The position numbers and the translations under genes are program-made. Below the pieces are notes generated by a model that was given only the letters and a program-made list of their open reading frames with translations, made no database searches and was not told the DNA's origin. Shown here piece after piece: positions 1 to 6,554 of a stretch of 8,028 bases of DNA. Source of the stretch: Coriobacteriales bacterium (GTDB lineage: Bacteria > Actinomycetota > Coriobacteriia > Coriobacteriales > UBA8131). Each line of letters begins with the position of its first letter. The first letter of the stretch is position 1. The stretch lies in assembly GCA_031276475.1 (NCBI GenBank), contig JAISMZ010000140.1, positions 1 to 8,028 on the forward strand, read 5' to 3'.

Positions 1-167
1 AAAAGAACCGTCCCTCTGTGTTGTGTCTGATGAAACCTTGTTGCCAGGAACACAAAAGAACCGTCCCTCTGTGTTGTCCCTCTGTGTTGTCCCTCCGCCC
101 AGGACGGATGAACCGTCCCTGTGTCCGCTTTTGTGTCCGCCTTCGCGAGAACCGTCCCCTGCTGTCC
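1..167. repeat. REP-like repeat cluster downstream of nifE
   Basis: The word GAACCGTCCC occurs four times in direct orientation, at 5-14, 58-67, 110-119 and 149-158. The first two copies are parts of the same 24-base unit (1-24 and 54-77). The 13-mer CCCTCTGTGTTGT occurs at 12-24 and then twice in tandem at 65-77 and 78-90. GGACGG (102-107) and CCGTCC (113-118) form a perfect 6-bp hairpin with a 5-base loop. No protein of its own is visible here. The pattern resembles short repeats built on GGGACGGTTCT that are scattered through many anaerobe genomes and often accompany REP-associated tyrosine transposases; that family link is from memory, not a search. On the minus strand the cluster begins about 16 bases after the nifE stop, so it lies in the 3' end of the operon transcript and could affect its stability or termination. 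No T-tract follows a hairpin, so a classical terminator is not supported. Confidence 0.8.
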
Positions 168-182
168 TCACTATGTTCCCCT

Positions 183-1586
183 TCACAGGTATTGCCAGAC
201 GGGGGAGTTCAGGGAGCGATTGATCTCAGCCGCAAAGTTCTCCACACCAACAAAACCGGCCAGGGGGTGCTTGCGTTCGTGGTTGTGGTCGCAAAACGCC
301 ACGCCCAGCTTGTAGGCCAGCGGCCGCTCCTTAACCCCGCCGACCAGGATGTCGGCGCCCTTATCCAACATGAAGCGCTCCAGCTCGGCCGGATTGGCGT
401 CGTCAAGCACCACGCAGCCGGGCTCAACGATGTCGCGGATCACCTCGTAGTCCTCGGGGCGTCCGGTCTGAGTGCCAACCATCACCGTGCTCATTCCCAG
501 CTCGCGGAACTGCTTGATCAGCGAGATCGCCTTAAAGCCGCCGCCCACATAAATCGCCGCGCGACGACCCTCCAGGTTGGCGCGATAGCGCTCAAGCAGC
601 ACGGCGCAGGCGGCGCGTTGCTCGGCACAGAAGGCCTCGGCGCGAGCGATGGTGGCCGCATCGCCCAAAGCCTCGGCAATGCCAACGAGCGAGGCACAGG
701 TGTCCTCGATGCCATAAAAGCTGACGTTAACATAGGGTATGTGGAGGCGATCTTCCATTTTGCGGGCCAGGGCATGCATCGATCCAGCGCACTGCACGGC
801 GTTCAGCGCGGCTTCGGGCGCGCGTCGCAGCTGCTCGTAGGTGGAGTCCCCAGTGATGCCGGCCACCACGTTAACGCCGATCTCGCGCAGGTAGCTCTTG
901 ACGATCCAGGTCTCGCCGGCCAGGTTAAAGTCGCCAAGGATGTTGATGCCGTGGGCCTGGCGGCGCGCGACGGGCTCGCTGCCCACCACCTCGAGGATCG
1001 CCTCGCCGGCCAGGCGGTAGCCCATCGCCTTGTGCCCGGAGAAACCCGGCGACTGCACCGGCACGCAGCGTATTCCGTGACGCTTCTCGGCAGCCTTGCA
1101 GACGGCGCGAACATCGTCACCAATCACGCCGACGATGCAGGTCGCATAGACAAAGATCAGGGGAGGGTGATGGGCTTTAACCGCCTGGTCGATGGCTCGG
1201 GACAGTTTTTTCTCGCCGCCGAAGATGATGTCGGTCTCGCTCATGTCGGTGGAGAAGCTGTTGCGGTAGAGGTCGCTGCTGCTGCTCATCGAGCCGCGGA
1301 TGTCCCAGGTGTAGCTGGAACATCCGATGGGCCCGTGGATGATGTGAAAGGCGTCGGTGATCGGGTTGAGCACCACGCGGGCGCCGCAGAAGGCACAGGC
1401 CCGCTGGCTGACCGAGCCGGAGGCGGAGTCCTTCTCGCAGGCGATGCCGCCCGCCCCCGCGCTGCACCCGCCCGCCTCGCCGCCCGCGTCGCCCGAACCA
1501 CCGCCCGAGCAGCCGCCGATGGTCAGGATCGAAGCGGCCCGCTCGGCCAGGATGTCGGTTTTTTGTCGCGTAATCTCCCGTAACAT
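183..1586 (-). CDS. nifE: NifE, FeMo-cofactor scaffold subunit
   Basis: NifE pairs with NifN to form the cytoplasmic scaffold that receives NifB-co and matures it to FeMo-cofactor before transfer to NifDK. The 467-residue protein is complete and carries the signature CEKDS (50-54) and FCGARVVLNPITDAFH (66-81). The cysteines equivalent to the cluster ligands Cys37/62/124 of Azotobacter NifE appear to be Cys67 (AFCGAR), Cys89 (HGPIGC) and Cys150 (YATC). The segment GGVKERPLAYKLGVAFCDHN and the ending SPVWQYL are typical of NifE and separate it from NifD. Residues 24-47 are a Gly/Ala/Ser/Cys low-complexity insert just before the conserved core. The ATG is one base after the nifK stop (TAA G ATG) with only a weak ribosome site, so translation is probably coupled to nifK. 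The usual partner nifN does not follow; repeats do. Identification is firm; the insert is of unknown meaning. Confidence 0.97.
   Translation of the reverse strand: MLREITRQKTDILAERAASILTIGGCSGGGSGDAGGEAGGCSAGAGGIACEKDSASGSVSQRACAFCGARVVLNPITDAFHIIHGPIGCSSYTWDIRGSMSSSSDLYRNSFSTDMSETDIIFGGEKKLSRAIDQAVKAHHPPLIFVYATCIVGVIGDDVRAVCKAAEKRHGIRCVPVQSPGFSGHKAMGYRLAGEAILEVVGSEPVARRQAHGINILGDFNLAGETWIVKSYLREIGVNVVAGITGDSTYEQLRRAPEAALNAVQCAGSMHALARKMEDRLHIPYVNVSFYGIEDTCASLVGIAEALGDAATIARAEAFCAEQRAACAVLLERYRANLEGRRAAIYVGGGFKAISLIKQFRELGMSTVMVGTQTGRPEDYEVIRDIVEPGCVVLDDANPAELERFMLDKGADILVGGVKERPLAYKLGVAFCDHNHERKHPLAGFVGVENFAAEINRSLNSPVWQYL
1446..1517 (-). repeat. Gly-rich low-complexity tract inside nifE
   Basis: This stretch encodes NifE residues 24-47, made almost only of Gly, Ala and Ser, plus two Cys, one Asp and one Glu. 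At DNA level it is a run of degenerate GGCGGC / GGGCGG words. It sits between a short N-terminal helix-like segment (MLREITRQKT...) and the conserved CEKDS motif. It reads as a flexible linker produced by simple-sequence expansion. Cys26 and Cys41 lie within it and are not the expected cluster ligands. Confidence 0.6.
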
Positions 1587-1587
1587 C

Positions 1588-2961
1588 TTACATCACGAAT
1601 TCCAGGTCTTTGTCATCGCAGTCGCGGTCGAGGCGATCCATCAGGGCGTCGGCCATGTCACGCAGCAGCCGCATCGCGCCCTCGTAGCCAACGAGGGGCA
1701 GGTAGGGATGCACGTAGCGGTCGAGGATCGGAAAACCGACGCGTACCAGTGGGATGTCCTCGGCGCGCGCGACCTGCTTGAACAGCGACGGTCCGAGCAG
1801 CAAATCCACCGGCTCCTGGATGATGCGCTGGTGGATCTCAAAGTAGTCGGTCTCGCTTTTAAACCAGACCGTCTCGGGGTCAACATCAAAGCGGGCTAAG
1901 ACTTCGGCCACCCGCTCCTCAAAATGACCGCCCGGCGTTCCGGTGCCCACGTAGACCGGGCTCATCCCCAGCTCCAGGCAGAACTCGGTCAGCCTGAGCA
2001 CATGGTCGGGGTCGCCGGCGATGGCCACGCGCCGTTTGTCCAGATACTGGTGGGCGTCGAGCATGCAGTCTATCAGCTGCCCGCGCTCCTCCTCGATGCT
2101 GGCCGGCACGGGGTGTTTGGAGTAGCCCGAAAGCGCTGAGATGAACTCGTCGGTGGCGCGCACGCCGATGGGCAGCGGCAAGGTGGCGTACTGCACGCCG
2201 TGCTTGCGCTGCAAGGCGTTGGCCGCCGCCTCGCTGGCCCACTGACCCAACGCCAGTGTGAAGTGGGCGTCACCCAGGCGTACCACGTCGGCGGCGCGGG
2301 TGCCGCCTTTGGGAAACATCTCAAACTCACCGGTCATCGGCGCGTCGAGCACGCCGCTGGTGTCCGGCAGCAGCGTGTAGTTGATCCTGAACTCCTCCAG
2401 ATAGCTTTTTATTTTACGCATATCGCCAGGATTGACAAAGCCGGGAATCACCGCCAGGCGGCCCGAAGGCACGTCGCTTTTTTGCGCCATGTGTTCCACA
2501 AAACCGGCCGCCATCGAGGAAAAGCCCGTGATGTGCGAGCCCTGGTAAGAAGGTGTGGAGCAGTAGATCACGCGCTTGCCCTCGGGTATCTCGATGTCGC
2601 TGAGAAAGGAGTGGAGGTCGTCGCCAATGGTCTCGGAGAGGCAGGTGGTGTGCACGGCGATGATCTCGGGGTCGTAGAGGTCAAAGATGTTGCGCACGGC
2701 GGTCTTCAGGTTGGCACCGCCACCAAACACCGAGGCGCCCTCGGTAAAGGCCGAGGTGGAGGCCATCGCCGGCTCCTTGAAGTGCCGGGTTAAAAACATC
2801 CGGTGAAAGCTGACGCAGCCCTGGGAGCCGTGGCTGTGCGGCATCGTGCCGTGCACGCCCAGGGCGGCATAAAGCGCGCCCACCGGCTGGCAGGTCTTGC
2901 AGGGATTGATGGTCAGCGCCGAGCGCTCGGCCACCTCACCGCGGGGAGTCGCGTCCAACAT
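1588..2961 (-). CDS. nifK: NifK, MoFe protein beta subunit
   Basis: NifK is the beta chain of the alpha2beta2 dinitrogenase; it shares the P-cluster with NifD and docks the Fe protein. At 457 residues it lacks the roughly 50-residue N-terminal arm of Azotobacter-type NifK (about 520 residues), as in anaerobe-type enzymes. P-cluster ligands by motif are Cys24 (CKTCQPVGA), Cys49 (HGSQGC) and Cys107 (HTTCLSETIGDD); Ser138 in STPSYQGSH corresponds to the redox-active P-cluster Ser188 of Azotobacter. The end has the usual YVHPYLPLVGYEGAMRL segment. The ATG is preceded by a strong GAGGAGG site (2970-2976) lying within the last codons of nifD, and only three bases separate the nifD stop from the start, so nifD and nifK should be made in equal amounts. 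No vnfG/anfG-like delta subunit gene lies between nifD and nifK, which argues for the Mo enzyme. Confidence 0.98.
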   Translation of the reverse strand: MLDATPRGEVAERSALTINPCKTCQPVGALYAALGVHGTMPHSHGSQGCVSFHRMFLTRHFKEPAMASTSAFTEGASVFGGGANLKTAVRNIFDLYDPEIIAVHTTCLSETIGDDLHSFLSDIEIPEGKRVIYCSTPSYQGSHITGFSSMAAGFVEHMAQKSDVPSGRLAVIPGFVNPGDMRKIKSYLEEFRINYTLLPDTSGVLDAPMTGEFEMFPKGGTRAADVVRLGDAHFTLALGQWASEAAANALQRKHGVQYATLPLPIGVRATDEFISALSGYSKHPVPASIEEERGQLIDCMLDAHQYLDKRRVAIAGDPDHVLRLTEFCLELGMSPVYVGTGTPGGHFEERVAEVLARFDVDPETVWFKSETDYFEIHQRIIQEPVDLLLGPSLFKQVARAEDIPLVRVGFPILDRYVHPYLPLVGYEGAMRLLRDMADALMDRLDRDCDDKDLEFVM

Positions 2962-2964
2962 GGT

Positions 2965-4689
2965 CTATTCCTCCTCTCCGGTGCTCGCCAGCATCTCGCC
3001 CTGGAGCAGCGGTTCGCGCTTCCAGGGTGGCGTGATCATCTGCCAGGCTGGCACCGTCAGGCCCATCAGCAGATCGTGCGCGAAGTTCACGGCGCCCGCA
3101 TAGCCGGCATAAGGACCCTTATAGTCGTAGGAATGCAGTTGGCGCGAGAGCGTACCGCCCTTTTGCAGGACGTATTTATCCTTGATTCCCGAGAAGAAGA
3201 CATCCGGCTGAAGCGCACGGACGAACTCCTCGGTCTCAAAGTGGTTCAGGTCGTCAATCATCAGCGTGCCGTTATCCATCTCTTTGATCATGCCCTCGTA
3301 GTAATCCAGCCCCTCGATGCTGGCTTTGAGCTCCTCCAGTTTCTCCGGCGAGAAGCGCAGGCGGTACTTGCCCTCCACCGGCTCCAGGTGCAGCTCCTCG
3401 ATGTTTTTGGAATCGGCGTCCACCTTGATGCTGTCCATCACCTCGCGACCCTCGTAATCGTCGCGGTGGGCAAACTCGTAGCCGGCGATGACCGTACTCA
3501 TCCCCAGCTCGCGCAGCAGGTTCTGATAGTGATGCGAGCGCGAGCCGCCCACATAAAGCGCCGCGGTCCTGCCGGTCAGGCGCTCGCGGTAATAGGCCAG
3601 CTCCTCGGCGATCTCGGCTTCCTCGGAGGCGATGACCTCCTCCACACGTGCCGAAAGTTCTGCGTCGTCAAAGTAGGCGGCTATCGCCCGCAGGCTTTTG
3701 GCAACGCCTTTGGTGCCGATGAAATTGACCTTGATCCAGTCCATGCCGTACTGGTCCTGCATCATCTCGGCGATGTAGTTTATCGAGCGATGGCATTGCA
3801 CGAGGTTCAAGTCGGCCGTGTGCGCGCGCGAGATATCGGCGACAGTGCCGTTGCCGGTCATCACTGCCAAAACGTCGATGCCGCAGCGTGTGAGGATCCG
3901 CTCGGTTTCCCAGCCGTCGCCGCCGATGTTATACTCACCTAACAGATTAACGGTAAAACGACTGCTCGGCTTGTCGTCGGTCTCGCCAATGACGCGGCGG
4001 ATCAGCTGGTTGTTGGCGATGTGGTGGCCGGCGCTTTGGCTGACGCCTTTGTAGCCCTCGCAGGAAAAGGCGATGCACTTCACGCCAAACTGGGCCTCGG
4101 CGCGCGCTGCCACGGCGTGGATGTCGTCGCCAATCAGGCCGACCGGGCAGGTGGAGCAGATCAGAACCGCCGCAGGCTGCGGGCTAAAGAGCGCCAGGCC
4201 CTCCTCGATAGCTTTAAACAGCTTCTTCTCGCCACCAAAGACGATGTCCGTCTCGCGCATATCGGTGGAAAAGCTGTAAGGCACGAGGTTCAGCTTGCCT
4301 TCTTCGGTGGATGCCTTGTGGCGGCGGGTGCCCCAGGTGTAAAAGGCGCAACCGATGGGCCCGTGGGTGATTACCAGCGCGTCTTTTATCGGTCCGAGCA
4401 CCACGCCCTTGCAGCCGGCGTAGCAGCAGCCGCGATGCGAGAGGATGCCGGGGATGGTGCGGGTGTTGGCGGTGATCTCCTGCGGCGTTTCCAGCGTGTG
4501 GTCTACCTGAATCAGGTGCTTCTTGCGGTTCTTGAAGACCTTGGCCTCATAGCTTTCCAGCACCTCGCTCAGGGCGGCGGTCGCGGCGGCCTGAATGTCG
4601 AGGCTCGCTGGGTTGCTTGCAGCGGCCGTACCGGCTGCGCTGCTCGCCGCCGGTGCCGCGTCTGGTTTTATCAGTGTTTCTACAGTCAT
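2965..4689 (-). CDS. nifD: NifD, MoFe protein alpha subunit (group II type)
   Basis: NifD holds the FeMo-cofactor where N2 is reduced. The 574-residue reading starts at MTVETLIKPD, after a perfect AGGAGGT site (4695-4701) five bases upstream; a longer frame extends to 4776 but would run into nifI2. P-cluster ligands are Cys88 (HRGCCYAGCKG), Cys114 (HGPIGC) and Cys181 (STCPVG). Cofactor ligands are Cys299 (VQCHRSINYIA) and His519 (QLHSYDYKGP). Gln218 and His222 in GVSQSAGHH match the substrate-site Gln191 and His195 of Azotobacter, and the Arg122-Arg123 pair matches Arg96-Arg97. Residues about 420-475 are the insertion typical of clostridial/group II NifD, which partly explains the length. Residues about 10-42 are an Ala-rich low-complexity N-terminal addition before the usual SEVLESYEAKVFKNRKKHL start of the family. 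It lies 10 bases after nifI2 and 3 before nifK. Confidence 0.98.
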   Translation of the reverse strand: MTVETLIKPDAAPAASSAAGTAAASNPASLDIQAAATAALSEVLESYEAKVFKNRKKHLIQVDHTLETPQEITANTRTIPGILSHRGCCYAGCKGVVLGPIKDALVITHGPIGCAFYTWGTRRHKASTEEGKLNLVPYSFSTDMRETDIVFGGEKKLFKAIEEGLALFSPQPAAVLICSTCPVGLIGDDIHAVAARAEAQFGVKCIAFSCEGYKGVSQSAGHHIANNQLIRRVIGETDDKPSSRFTVNLLGEYNIGGDGWETERILTRCGIDVLAVMTGNGTVADISRAHTADLNLVQCHRSINYIAEMMQDQYGMDWIKVNFIGTKGVAKSLRAIAAYFDDAELSARVEEVIASEEAEIAEELAYYRERLTGRTAALYVGGSRSHHYQNLLRELGMSTVIAGYEFAHRDDYEGREVMDSIKVDADSKNIEELHLEPVEGKYRLRFSPEKLEELKASIEGLDYYEGMIKEMDNGTLMIDDLNHFETEEFVRALQPDVFFSGIKDKYVLQKGGTLSRQLHSYDYKGPYAGYAGAVNFAHDLLMGLTVPAWQMITPPWKREPLLQGEMLASTGEEE

Positions 4690-4694
4690 TACAG

Positions 4695-4701
4695 ACCTCC
4701 T
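4695..4701 (-). promoter_or_regulatory. Strong Shine-Dalgarno site of nifD
   Basis: AGGAGGT on the minus strand, five bases before the nifD ATG at 4689, overlaps the TAG stop of nifI2 (4700-4702). It fixes the nifD start and suggests that ribosomes finishing nifI2 can restart at nifD, while still allowing strong independent initiation for the abundant MoFe subunit. Confidence 0.85.
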
Positions 4702-5083
4702 AATAGGCGTCGGCGGCGCGCTCACCATTGCGCACGCGGTAGGAGTCGGATATCGGCAGGACGAAGATCTTGCCATCGCCCGGGGTCTTGTTCTGATTGG
4801 TGTTAATCAGCAGCTTTACAACGCGCGGCACGTCATCGTCTTCCACAATCAGCGTAAACATCCGCTTGGAGATCAGACGGGTGGCCTCGCTGATGGCCTC
4901 TCCCAGCTGGTTTTGCGGCACTTCGCCCTCGTCCAAAACAGCAGTGGCGATGGTCTCGGACATCAGCTTCTTGCCGCGCCCCAAAACCACCTGACAGGTA
5001 AAGGAGGGAAAGCCGGCATCGGCCAGAGCCTCCTTGGTCGCGCCCACCTTGGCGGGCCGCACGATTGCCATTACCTCTTTCAT
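4700..5083 (-). CDS. nifI2: NifI2, PII-like nitrogenase switch-off protein
   Basis: NifI2 is a GlnB/PII-family protein that acts with NifI1. In methanogens the NifI1-NifI2 complex binds NifDK and blocks Fe-protein docking when 2-oxoglutarate is low (ammonium present). The 127-residue protein starts MKEVMAIVRPAKV, as PII proteins do, with a T-loop region about residues 35-75 and the PII C-terminal signature GDGKIFVLPI at 102-111. The T-loop is longer than in NifI1, the usual difference between the two paralogues. Start choice: an in-frame GTG at 5090-5092 overlaps the nifI1 stop as GTGA, but the AAAGAGGGG ribosome site (5095-5103) is only 2 bases from it and 11 from the ATG at 5081-5083; the ATG also fits the family N-terminus. 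It lies 5 bases after nifI1. Confidence 0.94.
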   Translation of the reverse strand: MKEVMAIVRPAKVGATKEALADAGFPSFTCQVVLGRGKKLMSETIATAVLDEGEVPQNQLGEAISEATRLISKRMFTLIVEDDDVPRVVKLLINTNQNKTPGDGKIFVLPISDSYRVRNGERAADAY

Positions 5084-5088
5084 GCCGC

Positions 5089-5415
5089 TCACAGCCCCTC
5101 TTTGCCGGTGGAGACCGTGTAGGCCTGCTCCACGGGCGAGACAAAGATGCGACCGTCGCCGTAGTTACCGTTTTCGCCCGTGCGCGCCGAGTCCATAATC
5201 ACCCGGATGGCGTCCTCTGCGTCCTCGTCGGCGACCACCATCATCAGCATCTCCTTGGGGATCTCGTCATAGACCAGATCCCCGATCTTGATGCCCTTCT
5301 GACGCCCGCGGCCAAAGACGGACATCTTGGTGATGGCGGGAAAATCCGCGCTCAATAGCTCGGAGATAACGTTACTGACCTTCTCAGGGCGCACGATTGC
5401 GCGTATCAACAACAT
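5089..5415 (-). CDS. nifI1: NifI1, PII-like nitrogenase switch-off protein
   Basis: NifI1 is the first of two PII-family proteins between nifH and nifD, partner of NifI2 in post-translational control of nitrogenase by 2-oxoglutarate and ATP/ADP. The protein has 108 residues, starts MLLIRAIVRPEKV, has a short T-loop region about 35-54 (FGRGRQKGIKIGDLVYDEIP) and the PII signature YGDGRIFVSPV at 86-96. The NifI1 T-loop is shorter than that of GlnB, and the position and order in the operon fit nifI1 rather than glnB. Its first 32 bases overlap, out of frame, the 3' end of the extended nifH reading frame. Ribosome-site candidates are AGG five bases and AGGA twelve bases before the ATG, both lying in the nifH tail, so ribosomes translating nifH through to its stop pass over this initiation region. 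Confidence is high for family and for the start. Confidence 0.95.
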   Translation of the reverse strand: MLLIRAIVRPEKVSNVISELLSADFPAITKMSVFGRGRQKGIKIGDLVYDEIPKEMLMMVVADEDAEDAIRVIMDSARTGENGNYGDGRIFVSPVEQAYTVSTGKEGL

Positions 5416-6460
5416 GGTTACCTGCTTTCCTGTGTTCTGTTTCGTTGTTTTGCGAAGAAGTGCGTAGCCTTCTTTGCCTGAAGCCTGCCTGTAGCTCGCG
5501 GCTCATTGAGGGTGCGGGCACGGGGGCGTTTGCCGCCCGCGACAGCCCGCAGCTCGCGGCAGTCCGCCGCCCGCAGCAGCCCGCCGCTCGCAGCAGCCCG
5601 CCGCTCGCAGCTCGCGACAGTCCGCTGCCCGCCGTCGACATACCCAATAGCCCGTGCTCGACCATCAATTCCTCCAACTCCTCCTGCTTTAAGGGGGAGG
5701 GGATGGTGAACATATCGTTGTTGTCCACCGCCTCGGCCAGGCCGCGGTACTCGTTTGCCTGGTCGCTTTCGGGCTGGTACTCAATGACCACCTTGCGGTT
5801 GATCTCGGCGTGCTGGACGATGTTGTCGCGGGGCACAAAGTAGATCAGCTGGCTGTTCAGGCGGCTGGCAAAGGCCTCCAACAGCTCGCGCTCGCCGTCC
5901 ACCTTGCGCGAGTTGCAAATCACGCCGCCCAGACGCACGCCGCCGGAGTTGGCGTATTTCTGCACGCCCTTGCAGATGTTGTTGGCCGCATACATCGCCA
6001 TCAGCTCGCCGGAGGCCACCACGTAGATCTCCTGGGCCTTGCCCTCGCGAATCGGCATCGCAAAACCGCCGCAGACTACGTCGCCGAGTACGTCGTAGAA
6101 CACGTAGTCCAGATCCTCCGAGTAGGCGCCCATTTGCTCAAGCATGTTTATCGAGGTGATGATTCCGCGTCCGGCGCAGCCCACGCCTGGCTCCGGCCCG
6201 CCGCTTTCCACACAGTGGATGCCGCCAAAGCCGTCCTTCATGATGTCTTCCAACTCAATCTCGTCGCCTTCTTCACGCAGGGTGTCCAGCACCGTCTGCT
6301 GGGCCAGGCCGCCGAGCAGCATCCGCGTGGAATCGGCCTTGGGGTCGCAGCCAATCAGCATGATCTTCTTGTTCAGATGGGTGGCCAGTGCGGAGGTCAG
6401 GTTTTGCGTGGTGGTTGATTTACCGATTCCGCCTTTACCGTAAATTGCAACTTGTCGCAT
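5384..6460 (-). CDS. nifH: NifH, nitrogenase Fe protein, with unusual C-terminal tail
   Basis: NifH is the homodimeric ATP-dependent reductase that feeds electrons to NifDK and also takes part in cofactor and P-cluster maturation. Starting at MRQVAIYGKGGIGKSTTTQN (P-loop 8-15), it has Cys95 (GVGCAGRG) and Cys130 (DVVCGG) as the 4Fe-4S ligands, Arg98 equivalent to the ADP-ribosylated Arg100/101 of other Fe proteins, and switch motifs CDPKADST and YDVLGDVVCGG. The conserved fold ends near residue 272 (EELMVEHGLL). The frame then stays open for about 85 more residues to 358 aa, against a usual 270-300. The tail is Ala/Gly/Arg/Ser-rich, largely encoded by a 17-bp repeat, then a basic/polar stretch, and it overlaps nifI1 by 32 bases. 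The start at 6458-6460 has GAAGGAG six bases upstream (6467-6473); a frame open to 6574 lacks family support. Whether the tail is made and kept is unknown. Confidence 0.97.
   Translation of the reverse strand: MRQVAIYGKGGIGKSTTTQNLTSALATHLNKKIMLIGCDPKADSTRMLLGGLAQQTVLDTLREEGDEIELEDIMKDGFGGIHCVESGGPEPGVGCAGRGIITSINMLEQMGAYSEDLDYVFYDVLGDVVCGGFAMPIREGKAQEIYVVASGELMAMYAANNICKGVQKYANSGGVRLGGVICNSRKVDGERELLEAFASRLNSQLIYFVPRDNIVQHAEINRKVVIEYQPESDQANEYRGLAEAVDNNDMFTIPSPLKQEELEELMVEHGLLGMSTAGSGLSRAASGGLLRAAGCCGRRTAASCGLSRAANAPVPAPSMSRELQAGFRQRRLRTSSQNNETEHRKAGNHVVDTRNRAP
5541..5632. repeat. 17-bp tandem repeat in the 3' end of nifH
   Basis: On the plus strand five 17-base units can be laid out at 5541-5557, 5558-5574, 5575-5591, 5592-5608 and 5616-5632, with a 7-base partial unit at 5609-5615. 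Units three and four are identical (AGCAGCCCGCCGCTCGC); the others differ at a few positions. Because 17 is not a multiple of three, each copy is read in a shifted frame, giving the irregular tail residues about 277-307 of NifH. The segment 5541-5564 is also an imperfect hairpin (GACAGCC ... GGCAGTC). Confidence 0.85.
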
Positions 6461-6488
6461 TGCGCTCTCCTTCTCTTTTGCCGTGTGA

Positions 6489-6515
6489 GACTGCCCGCGT
6501 TCGCTCGCGGCAGTC
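6489..6515 (-). other. REP-like stem-loop in the nifH leader
   Basis: GACTGCC (6489-6495) and GGCAGTC (6509-6515) are perfect 7-base inverted arms; three further pairs (GCG with CGC) form if one C bulges, leaving a small TTCGCT loop. In the nifH mRNA the hairpin ends about 28 bases before the ATG, just upstream of the ribosome site. The 13-base word GCTCGCGGCAGTC in its right half (6503-6515) also occurs at 5552-5564 in the nifH tail repeat. It could protect the 5' end of the mRNA or be a dispersed REP copy. Confidence 0.7.
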
Positions 6516-6521
6516 GCTTTG

Positions 6522-6554
6522 TTTGCCCTACCGCCTTTAACTTTAGAGGGCAAA
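6522..6554. promoter_or_regulatory. Interrupted palindrome upstream of nifH
   Basis: TTTGCCCT (6522-6529) and AGGGCAAA (6547-6554) are perfect 8-base inverted arms separated by 17 bases. The site lies about 60-95 bases before the nifH start, where an operator or an mRNA leader hairpin would sit. The spacing (about 25 bases from arm centre to arm centre) would let a dimeric regulator contact both arms. No known nif regulator site is recognised: it is not a NifA or NrpR type element. Function is inferred from position only. Confidence 0.5.

Noticed and set aside
1..167. CRISPR array
   Set aside because: Repeats are short, unevenly spaced and partly tandem, with no regular unique spacers and no cas genes.
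1..182. Rho-independent terminator after nifE
   Set aside because: The GGACGG/CCGTCC hairpin is short and not followed by a T-tract on the minus strand.
18..1583. Long open frame on the plus strand opposite nifE (about 520 codons), and similar ones opposite nifK, nifD and nifV
   Set aside because: High GC and codon bias open antisense frames; they lack family motifs and lie exactly across clear nif genes.
2965..4689. Vanadium- or iron-only nitrogenase (vnf/anf)
   Set aside because: No delta-subunit gene lies between the D and K genes, and the NifD motifs and group II insertion fit the Mo enzyme; nifE and nifV are also present.
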